Shown: positions 17,667 through 27,345, counted from the stretch's first letter. The stretch is 64,000 nt of DNA from Veillonella caviae (GCF_003992125.1 NZ_RQUY01000004.1:1-64000); one strand, 5' to 3'. Notes: generated by a model from the sequence alone, not told the origin. Program-made: numbers and translations.

Positions 17667-18452
17667 TTATTTCCCCACCCCTCTATTCAATAAAGTCTTC
17701 CTATAAAGGCTTTTAGACAACAATTGATTTAAGTATTTACTTTTAGGAGATAAGATGCATTTATACGTAACTCCACATTCTCTAATAAGACCTGACTCCA
17801 TAACAACTAAATAATGACTTAAAACTTCTGCGACTTGTAAATCATGTGTAATCACAATAATTCCACAGCTAATATTTTCTTGTAGCTTTCTAAAAATATT
17901 CACCACTTGCTTACGCGCAATCGCATCTAACCCTTTAGTCGGTTCATCTGCAATAATCCATTTTGGATGTAGTAAATTAGCCATTGCGCAAATAACTCGT
18001 TGTTGCATTCCACCACTTAACTGAAAAGGATAAGAGTTTAAGATACGCTGACAATCTTCCAATCCGTATTCTTTTAATACATTATGTATTTCAGAAACAT
18101 TAGAAACATCTTGTTCATTGAAATACAATAAATCTAAGAATTGTTCTCTAACTGTAAGTGTTGGATTCAAAGCCGTTAATGGATTTTGTGGAATATAAAA
18201 AATACCTTTTCCTCTTAGCTTATCTTTATAGGCACCATCCAACTTCTGGACTCCTACCTTAATTGTGCCACTAATCTTGGCTTCAGGAATCAAATTAACT
18301 ATACTTTTACCAAGTAGCGATTTGCCACTGCCAGATTCTCCAACAACCGCAGTAATTTTGTTATGCTGAAACCTCACAGACACAGAATGAACAACTTCAC
18401 CTTGTGCTAAAGGGAAAGAAATAGAAAGATTTTCAATTATAATATCATCCAT
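17667..18452 (-). CDS. Nickel/peptide-type ABC ATPase (NikD/OppD-like)
   Basis: 261 residues. Walker A GESGSGKS (about 36-43), Q-loop YIPQNPLTALNP, signature LSGGMQQRV, Walker B WIIADEPTKGLD and H-loop VITHDL. PLTALNPTLTV is the usual OppD/NikD block. The start is the ATG at 18452, whose A is the last base of the permease stop codon (TGATG overlap), a coupled start; a GTG one codon upstream is less likely. Confidence 0.88.
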   Translation of the reverse strand: MDDIIIENLSISFPLAQGEVVHSVSVRFQHNKITAVVGESGSGKSLLGKSIVNLIPEAKISGTIKVGVQKLDGAYKDKLRGKGIFYIPQNPLTALNPTLTVREQFLDLLYFNEQDVSNVSEIHNVLKEYGLEDCQRILNSYPFQLSGGMQQRVICAMANLLHPKWIIADEPTKGLDAIARKQVVNIFRKLQENISCGIIVITHDLQVAEVLSHYLVVMESGLIRECGVTYKCILSPKSKYLNQLLSKSLYRKTLLNRGVGK

Positions 18453-19252
18453 CACAAATAGTATCCTCTTAATCTCTCACCTATATAATTTAAACATCCA
18501 CAAAATAATATAATAGCTATTCCCGGAATATACACTAAACGAGGAAACGTACGATAATAAGTCATCCCTTCTTGTACCATAATTCCCCAGTCAGCCAATG
18601 GCGGTTGTATGCCTAAACCAATAAAACTAAGAGACGCTACCAATAAAATAGTAGTACTAATCCGCATCATCAGCAAAGTTAATGCCAAAGGAATAACCGT
18701 AGGCATAATATAATGCCTAATGCAATAAAAAGGTGTAGCACCTAACACAATTACTGATTTTACATAGGGCTTTGATTTTACAGCTAAAACTTCGCCCCTA
18801 ATCATCTGTGCAAAAGATGTCCATGACGTTATAACAACAGCCAAAGTCAAACTAAACATCGAAGGTTCTAAGATACCAGTTATAGCAATCATAAAGGCAT
18901 ATCCTGGTATCCCCTGAAACAAGTACACTACACTTTGGATGCCATAATCTACCCATCCCCCAAAATACCCACTAGCCACGCCAAGAATGAGCCCCAAAGT
19001 CATCGTCAAAAAAGCTGCCAATATGCCAAAAGATATAGAAATTCGACTCCCAAGCATTAATCGACTTAATATATCTCTCCCCAAAGAATCTGTTCCTAAT
19101 AAATATTCTGAACTCGGTTCCATTAATACATTCGATATTGCAACTTTCATAGGATCATGGGGCGTCCAAAAACAACTAACTATAGAGATAGCCAAAAATA
19201 TAAATAGTATACCGACTGAGGCCCAAAAACCAAAGCCAAACTTATGATTCAT
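18452..19252 (-). CDS. Nickel/peptide-type ABC permease (NikC/OppC-like)
   Basis: 266 residues. N-terminal helix, then the OppC/NikC-type block (HDPMKVAISNVLMEPSSEY, LLGTDSLGRDILSRLMLGSR) and the DppC-like core (TPFYCIRHYIMPTVIPL, the EAA loop region), ending in AIILFCGCLNYIGERLRGYY. About six membrane helices. GGAGG precedes the ATG at 19252, and the gene overlaps the NikB-like permease by 11 nt. Confidence 0.9.
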   Translation of the reverse strand: MNHKFGFGFWASVGILFIFLAISIVSCFWTPHDPMKVAISNVLMEPSSEYLLGTDSLGRDILSRLMLGSRISISFGILAAFLTMTLGLILGVASGYFGGWVDYGIQSVVYLFQGIPGYAFMIAITGILEPSMFSLTLAVVITSWTSFAQMIRGEVLAVKSKPYVKSVIVLGATPFYCIRHYIMPTVIPLALTLLMMRISTTILLVASLSFIGLGIQPPLADWGIMVQEGMTYYRTFPRLVYIPGIAIILFCGCLNYIGERLRGYYL

Positions 19253-20189
19253 GTGTTCCTCCTATAGAAATCTCTGGCTGTAGCCATACATATAATAGAT
19301 CTATCACGATATTCACTAATATAGTTATAATCCCCATAATAACTATATAACCTTGAATCATTGGATAGTCCCGAAGCTGTATCGCTTGTAATACAGCACT
19401 ACCCAATCCAGGTAATGAGAAAATCAACTCAACAACTACAGCGCCACCCAAGAGCGATCGACTATAATTACCTAATAGTGACAAAACGGATATAATTGAA
19501 TTTCTTATCATATATTTATATATAATATGCCATATTGGCAATCCCTTTGCTTTAGCAAATAATATATAATTCATACTCCTAACTTCTTCTAGCGAAATTC
19601 GTTGTACTCTTATTAAATTACCTGTAACAGGAATCGCTAAAACAATAGCTGGCAATACTAATGAGTACAAAGAATCATATCCATTAGTTGGAAACAGGCT
19701 CCAATTTTCAGCAAAAATATGTATGCCAACCATAGCTAACCAAAAACTCGGTACTGTAGCTATAAAAATCGATATAAGCTCTACACTAGTTCGTATTGTT
19801 TTATGACTACTCATCACTAATATTATTGCTAAAGGCAATGCAATACTCATAGAAATCAAAACAGCAAATACAGTTAATAATACAGTAACAAAAGAAGCTG
19901 TTATCAACATATCAAGTACCGGCTCATTAGTTATATAAGAATTTCCCCAATTACCATGCAATAATCCTTTAAGCCAATCCGTATATTGTTCTATATAAGG
20001 TTTATCAAGCCCCAACTCATGGCGCTTTATCTGGATTTCATCAATTGTTGGTGCATTGGTTCCATCTAAAGTTAATGATACTAAAGCAGGGTCGGAAGGA
20101 GCCAGCTGCAATAAGATAAATGCGATAAGGGTAATACCTAGTATTGTAGGTACAGCAAGAAGAACTTTTTTCCATAAATAACTAGCCAT
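19242..20189 (-). CDS. Nickel/peptide-type ABC permease (NikB/OppB-like)
   Basis: 315 residues. Starts with a membrane helix (VLLAVPTILGITLIAFILLQ), has the RHELGLDKPYIEQYTDWL periplasmic block typical of OppB/NikB, an EAA loop (YILFAKAKGLPIWHIIYKYM) and about six helices in all. It forms the channel with the downstream NikC-like subunit. Its ribosome site GGAGG lies within the last codons of the binding-protein gene, only 1 nt separating the two frames. Confidence 0.9.
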   Translation of the reverse strand: MASYLWKKVLLAVPTILGITLIAFILLQLAPSDPALVSLTLDGTNAPTIDEIQIKRHELGLDKPYIEQYTDWLKGLLHGNWGNSYITNEPVLDMLITASFVTVLLTVFAVLISMSIALPLAIILVMSSHKTIRTSVELISIFIATVPSFWLAMVGIHIFAENWSLFPTNGYDSLYSLVLPAIVLAIPVTGNLIRVQRISLEEVRSMNYILFAKAKGLPIWHIIYKYMIRNSIISVLSLLGNYSRSLLGGAVVVELIFSLPGLGSAVLQAIQLRDYPMIQGYIVIMGIITILVNIVIDLLYVWLQPEISIGGTHES

Positions 20190-20190
20190 A

Positions 20191-21747
20191 TTACCTCCAA
20201 TGAATAGTATCTAAGCTCACACCATAGGTTAGAGCTTGGAATCCCTCTATTTTTTGTTGATTATATACCAATGTGGTTCTGTCACTACCAAAAACTACTA
20301 CAGGCATATGCTCAGAACTTATTTTCTGAAGTTCATTATATTTTATAATATGCGCTTCTTTCGTAATATCTGTTTTTAAGTTATTTAATAGTAATTCTGC
20401 CCTCTCGTCATAATAGCCCACATGATATAGTCTGTTCATGCTTCCGTTTTCAGCCAAATATGTTCTAAAAATACCTTCAGGCGCATAACTAGACATCCCC
20501 ATCGTCCCCAAAGAAAAGTCATACTGACCCAGTGATACTAATTTTTTATGTGCAGCACCTTCTAAAATAGTAATGGACACATCAATACCAAGCTCTTTAA
20601 AAATAGCTTGATAATATTGTCCTACTTCCTTATATGAGTATCGGTTAATACCATATTGAGGAATTAACAAAGAAGCTTTAACACGTTGATTGCCCATTAC
20701 TTCATGTGCTAAAGACTTTGCTTGTGTCTCATCATAAATAGTCGCCATAGGAATTGCATAAGGATTTAAGCTGTTAAGTATCGAACCATAAGGTACAGCC
20801 TGCCCTGAAAAGTAAGTATTAATTACATCATCACGATGAATAATTAATGATATAGCCCTAATCATTCTAGGATCAGAAAATGGCCATTTGCTTTGATTAA
20901 CTGTAAGAACTTGATTTAATGTATTATTATTAGTTGATAACGCAAAGCGTTCGTCTTTTAACAAATCACGTGTTAAAGCTGGGGGTATTGCACCAATATC
21001 AACTACACCAACAATTTCTTCGGCCTTTAATGCAGCATACCGAGTATCAGCGTTAGGAATTGCACGTATCCGAATTGTATCAGCTTGAGCTAAATTACCA
21101 TGATACATTTCATTTCTAGACAAAAGAACATATTGATTTTTTTTATACTCTTTTAGTTTAAATGGTCCTGTCCCAATATCAGCATTTATAAAATCCCCTG
21201 TTTTTAAATCAAAACTATTAGGACTAAACATAGCCGATGAGAAATTAATTAATCGTTCAGGAAATACAGGGTCTGGAGACTTCAAATGAAATATTACTAC
21301 ATTATCGCCTCCAGCAGTCGCATTAATGAGCCCTGGATACATAGCCTTTATATTAAATGAATAAAATGGAGATGGCTTTGTACGCATAGCTTGCCATCGT
21401 TGCACATTTCTTATTACAGCATCAGAATTAAATATAGTACCATCGTGAAATGTCACATTATCTTTCAAATAAAAAGTCCATTCCGTATTGTCCTCATTAG
21501 ATTCCCAATGAGTAGCTAAAACACCAACCATAGAACCTTGTGCATCCACACCAATAAGGGGCTCCCACACCATAGCAATACTGCTTACAAAATAAGGGTC
21601 TTTAGGACCTGGTGCAATATCTCTAGGCGCAGCTAATACGATTTCGTTTGACTCCACACTCCCTTTTTGGTGAAATACTAATGCAATCGCAATAATCCAA
21701 ACAAATAAAATCAGCCAAAACCATCTATAAGTTTTTAAAATATACAT
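20191..21747 (-). CDS. Nickel/peptide-type substrate-binding protein (SBP family 5)
   Basis: 518 residues of the family-5 binding-protein fold (NikA/OppA/DppA class): VWEPLIGVDAQGSMVGVLAT, LKDNVTFHDGTIFNSDAV, GTGPFKLKEY and VVGV-like hinge blocks. The N-terminus is a strong hydrophobic helix (about residues 9-25) without a lipobox Cys, so it may stay anchored in the inner membrane. The ligand is not readable. The context (B12 riboswitch, TonB receptor) favours a cobalt or nickel chelate over peptides. The start is uncertain: ATG 21747 or TTG 21756, neither with a good ribosome site; a hairpin occupies the space just upstream. Confidence 0.82.
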   Translation of the reverse strand: MYILKTYRWFWLILFVWIIAIALVFHQKGSVESNEIVLAAPRDIAPGPKDPYFVSSIAMVWEPLIGVDAQGSMVGVLATHWESNEDNTEWTFYLKDNVTFHDGTIFNSDAVIRNVQRWQAMRTKPSPFYSFNIKAMYPGLINATAGGDNVVIFHLKSPDPVFPERLINFSSAMFSPNSFDLKTGDFINADIGTGPFKLKEYKKNQYVLLSRNEMYHGNLAQADTIRIRAIPNADTRYAALKAEEIVGVVDIGAIPPALTRDLLKDERFALSTNNNTLNQVLTVNQSKWPFSDPRMIRAISLIIHRDDVINTYFSGQAVPYGSILNSLNPYAIPMATIYDETQAKSLAHEVMGNQRVKASLLIPQYGINRYSYKEVGQYYQAIFKELGIDVSITILEGAAHKKLVSLGQYDFSLGTMGMSSYAPEGIFRTYLAENGSMNRLYHVGYYDERAELLLNNLKTDITKEAHIIKYNELQKISSEHMPVVVFGSDRTTLVYNQQKIEGFQALTYGVSLDTIHWR

Positions 21748-21754
21748 ATATACC

Positions 21755-21778
21755 AAAAGGGGCTAATATAGCCCCTTT
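21755..21778 (-). terminator. Intra-operon terminator-like hairpin
   Basis: A 10-bp GC-containing stem (AAAGGGGCTA / TAGCCCCTTT, 4-nt loop) followed on the minus strand by TTTT, beginning 7 nt after the receptor stop codon and ending at the start of the binding-protein gene. It probably attenuates transcription from receptor into ABC genes. It may also hide or present the ribosome site. Confidence 0.6.
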
Positions 21779-21784
21779 CTCCTT

Positions 21785-23944
21785 TTACAATTCAAATTGT
21801 ACTGACATCATATACGTTCTTGGCGTAGACACATACACTTGATCACCTCGTGATGCCATCCAATAGTTTTTGTTAAATACATTATAGGCTGTTAAACTAA
21901 TAACTGCTGGTGCATTGTTCCATCTTGTTTTATAACGTACACCTGCATCAAATACAGTATAAGAAGGAACATTAACCAAGCTTCCTGCACCATTACGAAT
22001 AACAGAGTCACCAAAGTATGTTAATCTAGTCATTAAAGCCCAGCGCTCATTAGGATTGTATTCAACCCCCAATGTACCGCTCCAATAAGGTTGAGCACTT
22101 ACACGCCAACCATCCTCACGACCACCTGCAGTTCGTTCTTTTTTTGCATCCAAATACATAGCACCACCAAAAATAGTCCACTTAGGTGCTACACGACCAT
22201 TAATAGTCCATTCAACCCCTTTGTGTCTATCTTGACCATCTTGCATTAACCATGTACCTGTATTATCAGCAACAGTACGATTAACTACAATATTATTAGA
22301 CATTTTAATGTCAAAAAATGCTAATGATGTGAGTAAACCATTTTTTTGATATTTTACTCCCACTTCATTCTGCTTAGTCTTAGCAGGCGGTAATATTTCC
22401 CCCGCATTTCTATATGCTGAACCAACAGGTACTCCTGCATCAAAATATTCAGAATGACTGCCATATATTGACCAATTATCGCTAGGCTTATACATCAATG
22501 CAAATGTCGGTGCTGTAGCACTAGATGTATTCGAACTCGTTAATGTACCAAGACGGTTGTTATAATTATTCGTTGTTGCTTTATGATAATGTACACCCCA
22601 GATTAAATCCCACTTTTTATATTTCACTTCATCTAAGAATGTAATCCCCCACATCTGTTGACGTGCAGCTAACCCGGTTTTATACCTTGTAATAGGCATA
22701 CTAATTTGTCGAATAGTACCATCCAAATTACCCGTACCAAGCACACCAAAACTCTTACTACCATTATTATAGTTTGGTGTAATACCACTTTCACGTTCTT
22801 TCCAAGATTTATCAAAAGCTACCGTCACCTTGTGTTTTACTGCCTTCGAGCCAAAATCATGACGTGTACCAATTTGAGTATAATATGTGTTTTGCGGAGT
22901 CCCACCAATTTGATACTCTAAATCAAAATCTCCTGCACCATTTTTAATAGTATAGGAACTGAACTTAGCCATAATATTATTATCTAAATTATTTCGATTT
23001 AAGCCACCATTAAAGAATACAGTAGTGGTTTTATTTAATTTTTGCTCATGATTAAGACCTACAATATAGCCATATGTTGATTTATACATACCATTAAAAG
23101 CATAATTATTTTTACCATCTGGAGCTTTCGGCAAATAATTCACATTACCTAATTTAAACCAACGCATCCCATTCTCAACTTCACCATCTCGATAACCTAA
23201 GAATAAATTAGTTTTTGAGTTTGCCGTACGATGATCAATATTAGCATATATACTTGCTGTATTTACACGTTCCTTATGAACAGATGTCTCACCTCTTAGA
23301 TATTCAGCATTAATCCGGACACCCCATTCCTTATTAGTACCGAAACGTTTACTCGCATCAATATATTGACCAAAATTACTTTTCCCTGTGAAAGTCTCCT
23401 TAAAAATAATACGAGGTTCCTCACCAGCTTTTTTAGTAACAAAATTTACCATACCACCTGCAGCTGTTGATTCATATTGAATTGCAGACCCAGTATATCC
23501 ACCTGCTGGCCCATTTAAAAATTCAATATGATCCATTGCATATGTTGGCGCATTAAATTGCGTCATTAAGCCAGGAATACCATTTATCAAGCTTGATGTC
23601 CCATTAGAACGAATACCTCTAATCGTAAAATCATTATGTAATGTGCTCCCCGCCATACGTACAGATGGGTTGACACTTAGCACCTTATCCAAAGGTAATG
23701 TAGATGCCGTAAACTGCTCTACTGTTCTAGGCCCAATAACACTTGCAGAGCTAGGAGTGTCAATAATATCGCGCTCCCCCATTAACCCATAAGATGTATC
23801 CGTCCTTGAATACCCTCCTTGCAATACTTTTTCACGATTACCATAAACAATAATATCATCCAGCTGATACTCTGCAGCATGACCTACACAAGGATATGAT
23901 AACAATACAGCCATTACAGCATAAAACAGCTCTCTCTTTCTCAT
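21785..23944 (-). CDS. TonB-dependent receptor under B12 riboswitch control
   Basis: 719-residue outer-membrane receptor: signal peptide ending VGHAAE (about 24), TonB box DDIIVYGNR, siderophore-type plug (FTIRGIRSNG, MDHIEFLNGPAGGYTG, GGMVNFVTKKA) and a barrel ending SVQFEL. The usual terminal aromatic is at the third-from-last place, with Leu last, slightly atypical. AAGGAG precedes ATG 23944. It heads a six-gene unit with a nickel/peptide-type ABC importer and is preceded by a terminator and a cobalamin riboswitch. Substrate likely cobalt-chelate or corrinoid (inference). Confidence 0.87.
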   Translation of the reverse strand: MRKRELFYAVMAVLLSYPCVGHAAEYQLDDIIVYGNREKVLQGGYSRTDTSYGLMGERDIIDTPSSASVIGPRTVEQFTASTLPLDKVLSVNPSVRMAGSTLHNDFTIRGIRSNGTSSLINGIPGLMTQFNAPTYAMDHIEFLNGPAGGYTGSAIQYESTAAGGMVNFVTKKAGEEPRIIFKETFTGKSNFGQYIDASKRFGTNKEWGVRINAEYLRGETSVHKERVNTASIYANIDHRTANSKTNLFLGYRDGEVENGMRWFKLGNVNYLPKAPDGKNNYAFNGMYKSTYGYIVGLNHEQKLNKTTTVFFNGGLNRNNLDNNIMAKFSSYTIKNGAGDFDLEYQIGGTPQNTYYTQIGTRHDFGSKAVKHKVTVAFDKSWKERESGITPNYNNGSKSFGVLGTGNLDGTIRQISMPITRYKTGLAARQQMWGITFLDEVKYKKWDLIWGVHYHKATTNNYNNRLGTLTSSNTSSATAPTFALMYKPSDNWSIYGSHSEYFDAGVPVGSAYRNAGEILPPAKTKQNEVGVKYQKNGLLTSLAFFDIKMSNNIVVNRTVADNTGTWLMQDGQDRHKGVEWTINGRVAPKWTIFGGAMYLDAKKERTAGGREDGWRVSAQPYWSGTLGVEYNPNERWALMTRLTYFGDSVIRNGAGSLVNVPSYTVFDAGVRYKTRWNNAPAVISLTAYNVFNKNYWMASRGDQVYVSTPRTYMMSVQFEL

Positions 23945-23980
23945 ATAAGCTCCTTAAAATTACACACACTACACACAAAA

Positions 23981-24018
23981 AAATAGGGTATATCTACAAA
24001 CGCAGATATACCCTATTT
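23981..24018 (-). terminator. Riboswitch expression-platform terminator
   Basis: A perfect 15-bp stem (23981-23995 with 24004-24018), 8-nt loop, and a seven-T run on the minus strand (23980-23974). It lies between the cobalamin aptamer and the receptor ATG, where ligand-dependent termination would act. Confidence 0.8.
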
Positions 24019-24100
24019 ATATAAAACATTATACTACTAGACTGTATATTATTTATATCATATTGCCTATCTATCACTCGTAGATTAAAACGGAAATATT

Positions 24101-24239
24101 AGATAGGCAGTTCTCCTGGCTTAGATTCATCGCATCTTTCACCTTCCCAGTTTCCCAGTGGCATTTTGAAAGTAGCTCCTCTTACAGTGGCGGGACCGCA
24201 TCGGCTTATACCGATTTCTCTATTAAGTATTTACACCTA
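24101..24239 (-). promoter_or_regulatory. Cobalamin riboswitch
   Basis: On the minus strand the conserved B12-aptamer blocks occur in the right order: AATAGAGAA, GGTATAAGCC, GGTCCCGCCACTG (24194-24185 core), a second GCCACTG B12 box (24162-24156), CTGGGAAGG and AAGCCAGGAGAACTGCC. The 3' end TGCCTATCT can also pair with AGATAGGCA at 24063-24071, a likely antiterminator or switching helix, upstream of the terminator at 23981-24018. High B12 should shut off the receptor-ABC operon. Confidence 0.93.
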
Positions 24240-24323
24240 CCCTAATTATATTCATTTGTTATTCGTAAGTATACTAAGAAGATATGAAAATAGCAAATTC
24301 AAAAGCTTCAATATAATTCCTTA

Positions 24324-24827
24324 TTAAAATGTTAACCGCATTTGATACCATTTCGCCCCACCGTGGTCGGACACCGATTCACCTTCATTAACAAATCCAA
24401 ATTTAGCATAGTAATGAATAAGTTTATCCTTACAAGTCAAAATAAGACCTTTCCGCTCTTCGTATTTAGCCAATTGAACAAAAGACTCTATTAATCGAGC
24501 CGCTACACCTCGATTCCGATACGCAGGTAATGTATTCAACCCAAAAATCATTTGCCATGCTCCTTGGGGATTGTGCAAAGATGCATCACTAAACATCTCA
24601 TCAGTGAGAACCATTTCATCAGATACAAAACCATCGATAAAACCGATGGGTGTTTCACCATCAAAGATGAGGAGAAAATGGTCTGCATAATGCGCCAAGC
24701 GTTCTTCAAAAGCTTCGCGAGGCGCCGCTTCAGCAGGCGGAAAACATGTTGCCTCGATAGAAGTTACAATATCTAAATCTGCTGGTGTAGCTTTTCGTAT
24801 TATTAGTGTATTATTATTTACGTTCAT
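24324..24827 (-). CDS. GNAT-family N-acetyltransferase
   Basis: 167 residues with the acetyl-CoA-binding pattern of GNAT enzymes: LNTLPAYRNRGVAARLIESFVQLA (motif A, V-x-x-x-R-x-x-G-x-A, split in my reading), then GLILTCKDKLIHYYAKFGFVNEG. Substrate unknown. ATG 24827 follows GGGAGG; a longer frame lacks a ribosome site. It lies 55 nt after another GNAT gene on the same strand, so the two may be co-transcribed. It is not part of the riboswitch operon downstream. Confidence 0.85.
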   Translation of the reverse strand: MNVNNNTLIIRKATPADLDIVTSIEATCFPPAEAAPREAFEERLAHYADHFLLIFDGETPIGFIDGFVSDEMVLTDEMFSDASLHNPQGAWQMIFGLNTLPAYRNRGVAARLIESFVQLAKYEERKGLILTCKDKLIHYYAKFGFVNEGESVSDHGGAKWYQMRLTF

Positions 24828-24882
24828 GATAGTCCTCCCATGATGGATTTTATACATCTTCAGCAATTATTATATTTAACTA

Positions 24883-25344
24883 TTACAATGCTCGCCTCAT
24901 ATAAATAACATCATCCATCGGGTTATGATAATACGGTTCACATTCAGCAAATCCATGTTTTTTATATAAATAAATCGCAGCTTGTAATGGTTCAATAGTA
25001 TCTAGTACCATTTCTGTATAACCAGATGCTTTGGCATGTTCCATAATGTCTACAATCAATTTATCCCCTAATGCATAACCACGACCTTCTGGTCGCACAT
25101 AGAGACGTTTCATTTCACAACGTGTATCACTATGCTGATAATATGCTACCATACCTAGTACAACATCATTGTCATCAACAGCTACTAACAACTCACCATT
25201 CGGTGCAGTATATTTTTCAGCAATATCCGCCAATTCCTTATCTAAATTCTGGAACGATAAATCGCGGCCTAACCAATTTGTATATTCTACGATTAAATCC
25301 TTAACTTGATCTAAGTACGGTTTACCGTCGGTAATTCTAATCAT
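24883..25344 (-). CDS. GNAT-family N-acetyltransferase
   Basis: 153 residues. Motif A is clear (CEMKRLYVRPEGRGYALGDKL), followed by AKASGYTEMVLDTIEPLQAAIYLYKKHGF and the terminal ECEPYYHNP block, as in small cytosolic acetyltransferases that act on amino acids or small metabolites. TAGGAG precedes ATG 25344. First of a probable two-gene unit with the next acetyltransferase gene. Confidence 0.87.
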   Translation of the reverse strand: MIRITDGKPYLDQVKDLIVEYTNWLGRDLSFQNLDKELADIAEKYTAPNGELLVAVDDNDVVLGMVAYYQHSDTRCEMKRLYVRPEGRGYALGDKLIVDIMEHAKASGYTEMVLDTIEPLQAAIYLYKKHGFAECEPYYHNPMDDVIYMRRAL

Positions 25345-25512
25345 GGTATCTCCTAAATCACTATTAATCACTATTGATAAACTATGATAGTTTTACATAA
25401 ATGACATAAAATCAAAGTTTTATCTACTAATTATTTCTTTTACAATTTGAGATTGTTCAATAATTTAATTTGCAAGCTTTTTTCAAACACAATACTCACA
25501 AAACTGCTATTA

Positions 25513-25552
25513 ATCAAACAAAGAGGCCGTTTTACCAGCCTCTTTGTTTGAT
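25513..25552 (-). terminator. guaA terminator
   Basis: A perfect 15-bp stem (25513-25527 with 25538-25552) 12 nt after the guaA stop codon. The minus-strand tail after it is only moderately T-rich. Confidence 0.7.
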
Positions 25553-25563
25553 TATATATTCTA

Positions 25564-27099
25564 TTATTCCCACTCAATAGTTGCTGGTGGTTTAGATGTA
25601 ATATCATACACGATGCGATTGATATGTTGCACTTCGTTTACGATGCGGCGAGAGATAGTATCCAATACATCGTAAGGGATACGTGCCCAGTCTGCAGTCA
25701 TAAAGTCAGTTGTAGTTACGCCACGAAGAGCTAAGGTGTAATCATAGGTACGGAAATCACCCATAACACCTACAGTACGTGTAGATGTTAACACCGCAAA
25801 GTATTGGTTGATGTCTCGGTCAAGACCAGCATTAGCAATTTCTTCACGGAAGATAGCATCTGCATCGCGCAAAATATCGAGTTTATCTTTTGTAATTTCA
25901 CCCATTACGCGAATGGCAAGACCAGGACCTGGGAATGGTTGGCGCCATACGAGGTAATCAGCGAGGCCCAATTCAGAACCGAGTTCACGCACTTCGTCTT
26001 TAAACAAATTACGAAGTGGTTCGATGAGCCCTTTGAAATCTACTACTGCAGGCAATCCCCCTACATTATGGTGAGATTTAATGACTTCTGCTTCACCAGT
26101 ACCGGATTCGATAACGTCAGGATAAATTGTGCCTTGTGCTAAGAAATCAACAGAGCCGATTTTACGACCTTCGTCTTCAAATACGCGGATAAATTCTTCA
26201 CCAATAGCTTTACGTTTCGCCTCTGGATCTTCAAGACCTGCCAATTTACCTAAGAAACGTTCTTCTGCATCGACGCGGATAAAATGCATACCGGAATCTT
26301 TGAACGCCGCTTCTACTTCATCACCTTCGTTTTTACGCATTAAACCATGGTCAACGAAGATACAAGTCAATTGGTCGCCTACGGCTTTTGAAATCAATGC
26401 TGCTGTCACAGAGCTGTCTACGCCGCCAGACAAAGCTAATAATACTTTGCCATCGCCTACTGTGTTACGAATGTCTTCGATAGCTGTTTTTGCGTAGTTT
26501 GCCATTGTCCAAGTGCCAGTGAAACCACATACTTCATACAAGAAATTGTGAAGCATTTCTTTACCATGTTCTGTGTGAAGTACTTCTGCATGGTATTGCA
26601 TAGCGTACAATTTACGTTCCTTATTTTGCATCGCTGCTACAGGGCAATCTTTTGTATGCGCTACAATTTCAAAACCTTCTGGCACTTGTGCTACATAATC
26701 TACATGGGACATCCATACCACTTGCTCTTCATCAAGACCTTTAAATAATGGAGATGTAGTGTCTACTTTTGTAGGTGTTTTACCAAATTCACGATTATCT
26801 GCAGACTTAACCTCACCACCTAATGTGTGTGCCATAAATTGCATGCCATAGCACATACCAAGCACTGGAATACCAAGTTCAAAAATTTCTTTTTCAATTT
26901 TTGGAGAATTTTCTTCATACACGCTATTAGGACCACCAGTGAAAATAATTCCTTGTGGCTTTAGCTCCTTAATTTTCTCCAATGCTTTGTTGTATGGATA
27001 CACTTCGCAATACACGTGATTTTCACGCACGCGACGAGCAATCAACTGATTATATTGACCGCCAAAATCGACAACAATGACAAATTCCTTGTTTTCCAT
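25564..27099 (-). CDS. guaA: GMP synthase (glutamine-hydrolysing)
   Basis: Converts XMP, ATP and glutamine to GMP. 511 residues, the usual length. The class-I amidotransferase domain (about 1-190) has the nucleophile in GMCYGMQ and the later His/Glu in [11 protein letters not shown]. The ATP-pyrophosphatase domain has the PP-loop LSGGVDSSV, and the C-terminal dimerisation domain ends with the near-universal KPPATIEWE. The ATG at 27099 is 5 nt after GGAGG; an in-frame upstream start overlaps that site. Stands alone with its own terminator. Confidence 0.97.
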   Translation of the reverse strand: MENKEFVIVVDFGGQYNQLIARRVRENHVYCEVYPYNKALEKIKELKPQGIIFTGGPNSVYEENSPKIEKEIFELGIPVLGMCYGMQFMAHTLGGEVKSADNREFGKTPTKVDTTSPLFKGLDEEQVVWMSHVDYVAQVPEGFEIVAHTKDCPVAAMQNKERKLYAMQYHAEVLHTEHGKEMLHNFLYEVCGFTGTWTMANYAKTAIEDIRNTVGDGKVLLALSGGVDSSVTAALISKAVGDQLTCIFVDHGLMRKNEGDEVEAAFKDSGMHFIRVDAEERFLGKLAGLEDPEAKRKAIGEEFIRVFEDEGRKIGSVDFLAQGTIYPDVIESGTGEAEVIKSHHNVGGLPAVVDFKGLIEPLRNLFKDEVRELGSELGLADYLVWRQPFPGPGLAIRVMGEITKDKLDILRDADAIFREEIANAGLDRDINQYFAVLTSTRTVGVMGDFRTYDYTLALRGVTTTDFMTADWARIPYDVLDTISRRIVNEVQHINRIVYDITSKPPATIEWE

Positions 27100-27345
27100 T
27101 CGTTCCTCCATTAATCAAGAAATGTATACATTAACGCTACCCCGTTTATGTATGTTACATTCCATTATACCATATATTGGCAGCTATTCTAGAACTCTTT
27201 TTAACTGTCTCATACGAGTATCTAATAATTCTCCTATGGCAGTAATTCTTTCGGGTGAAAGCATGTCATTTTTATATAAGAATCTTTATTTTCAAATACT
27301 AATGGCAACGATTGACCGATGTGTAACGCAGGGCAAATAATATAT

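Noticed and set aside
23945-24100. A second gene or leader peptide between riboswitch and receptor
   Set aside because: Only the terminator and switching helix occur; no start with a ribosome site.
27184-27264. 26-codon minus-strand frame (starting MLSPERITAIGELL) upstream of guaA
   Set aside because: Sequence looks protein-like, but it has no ribosome site, no recognised family and is very short; perhaps a gene remnant, not supportable as a gene.
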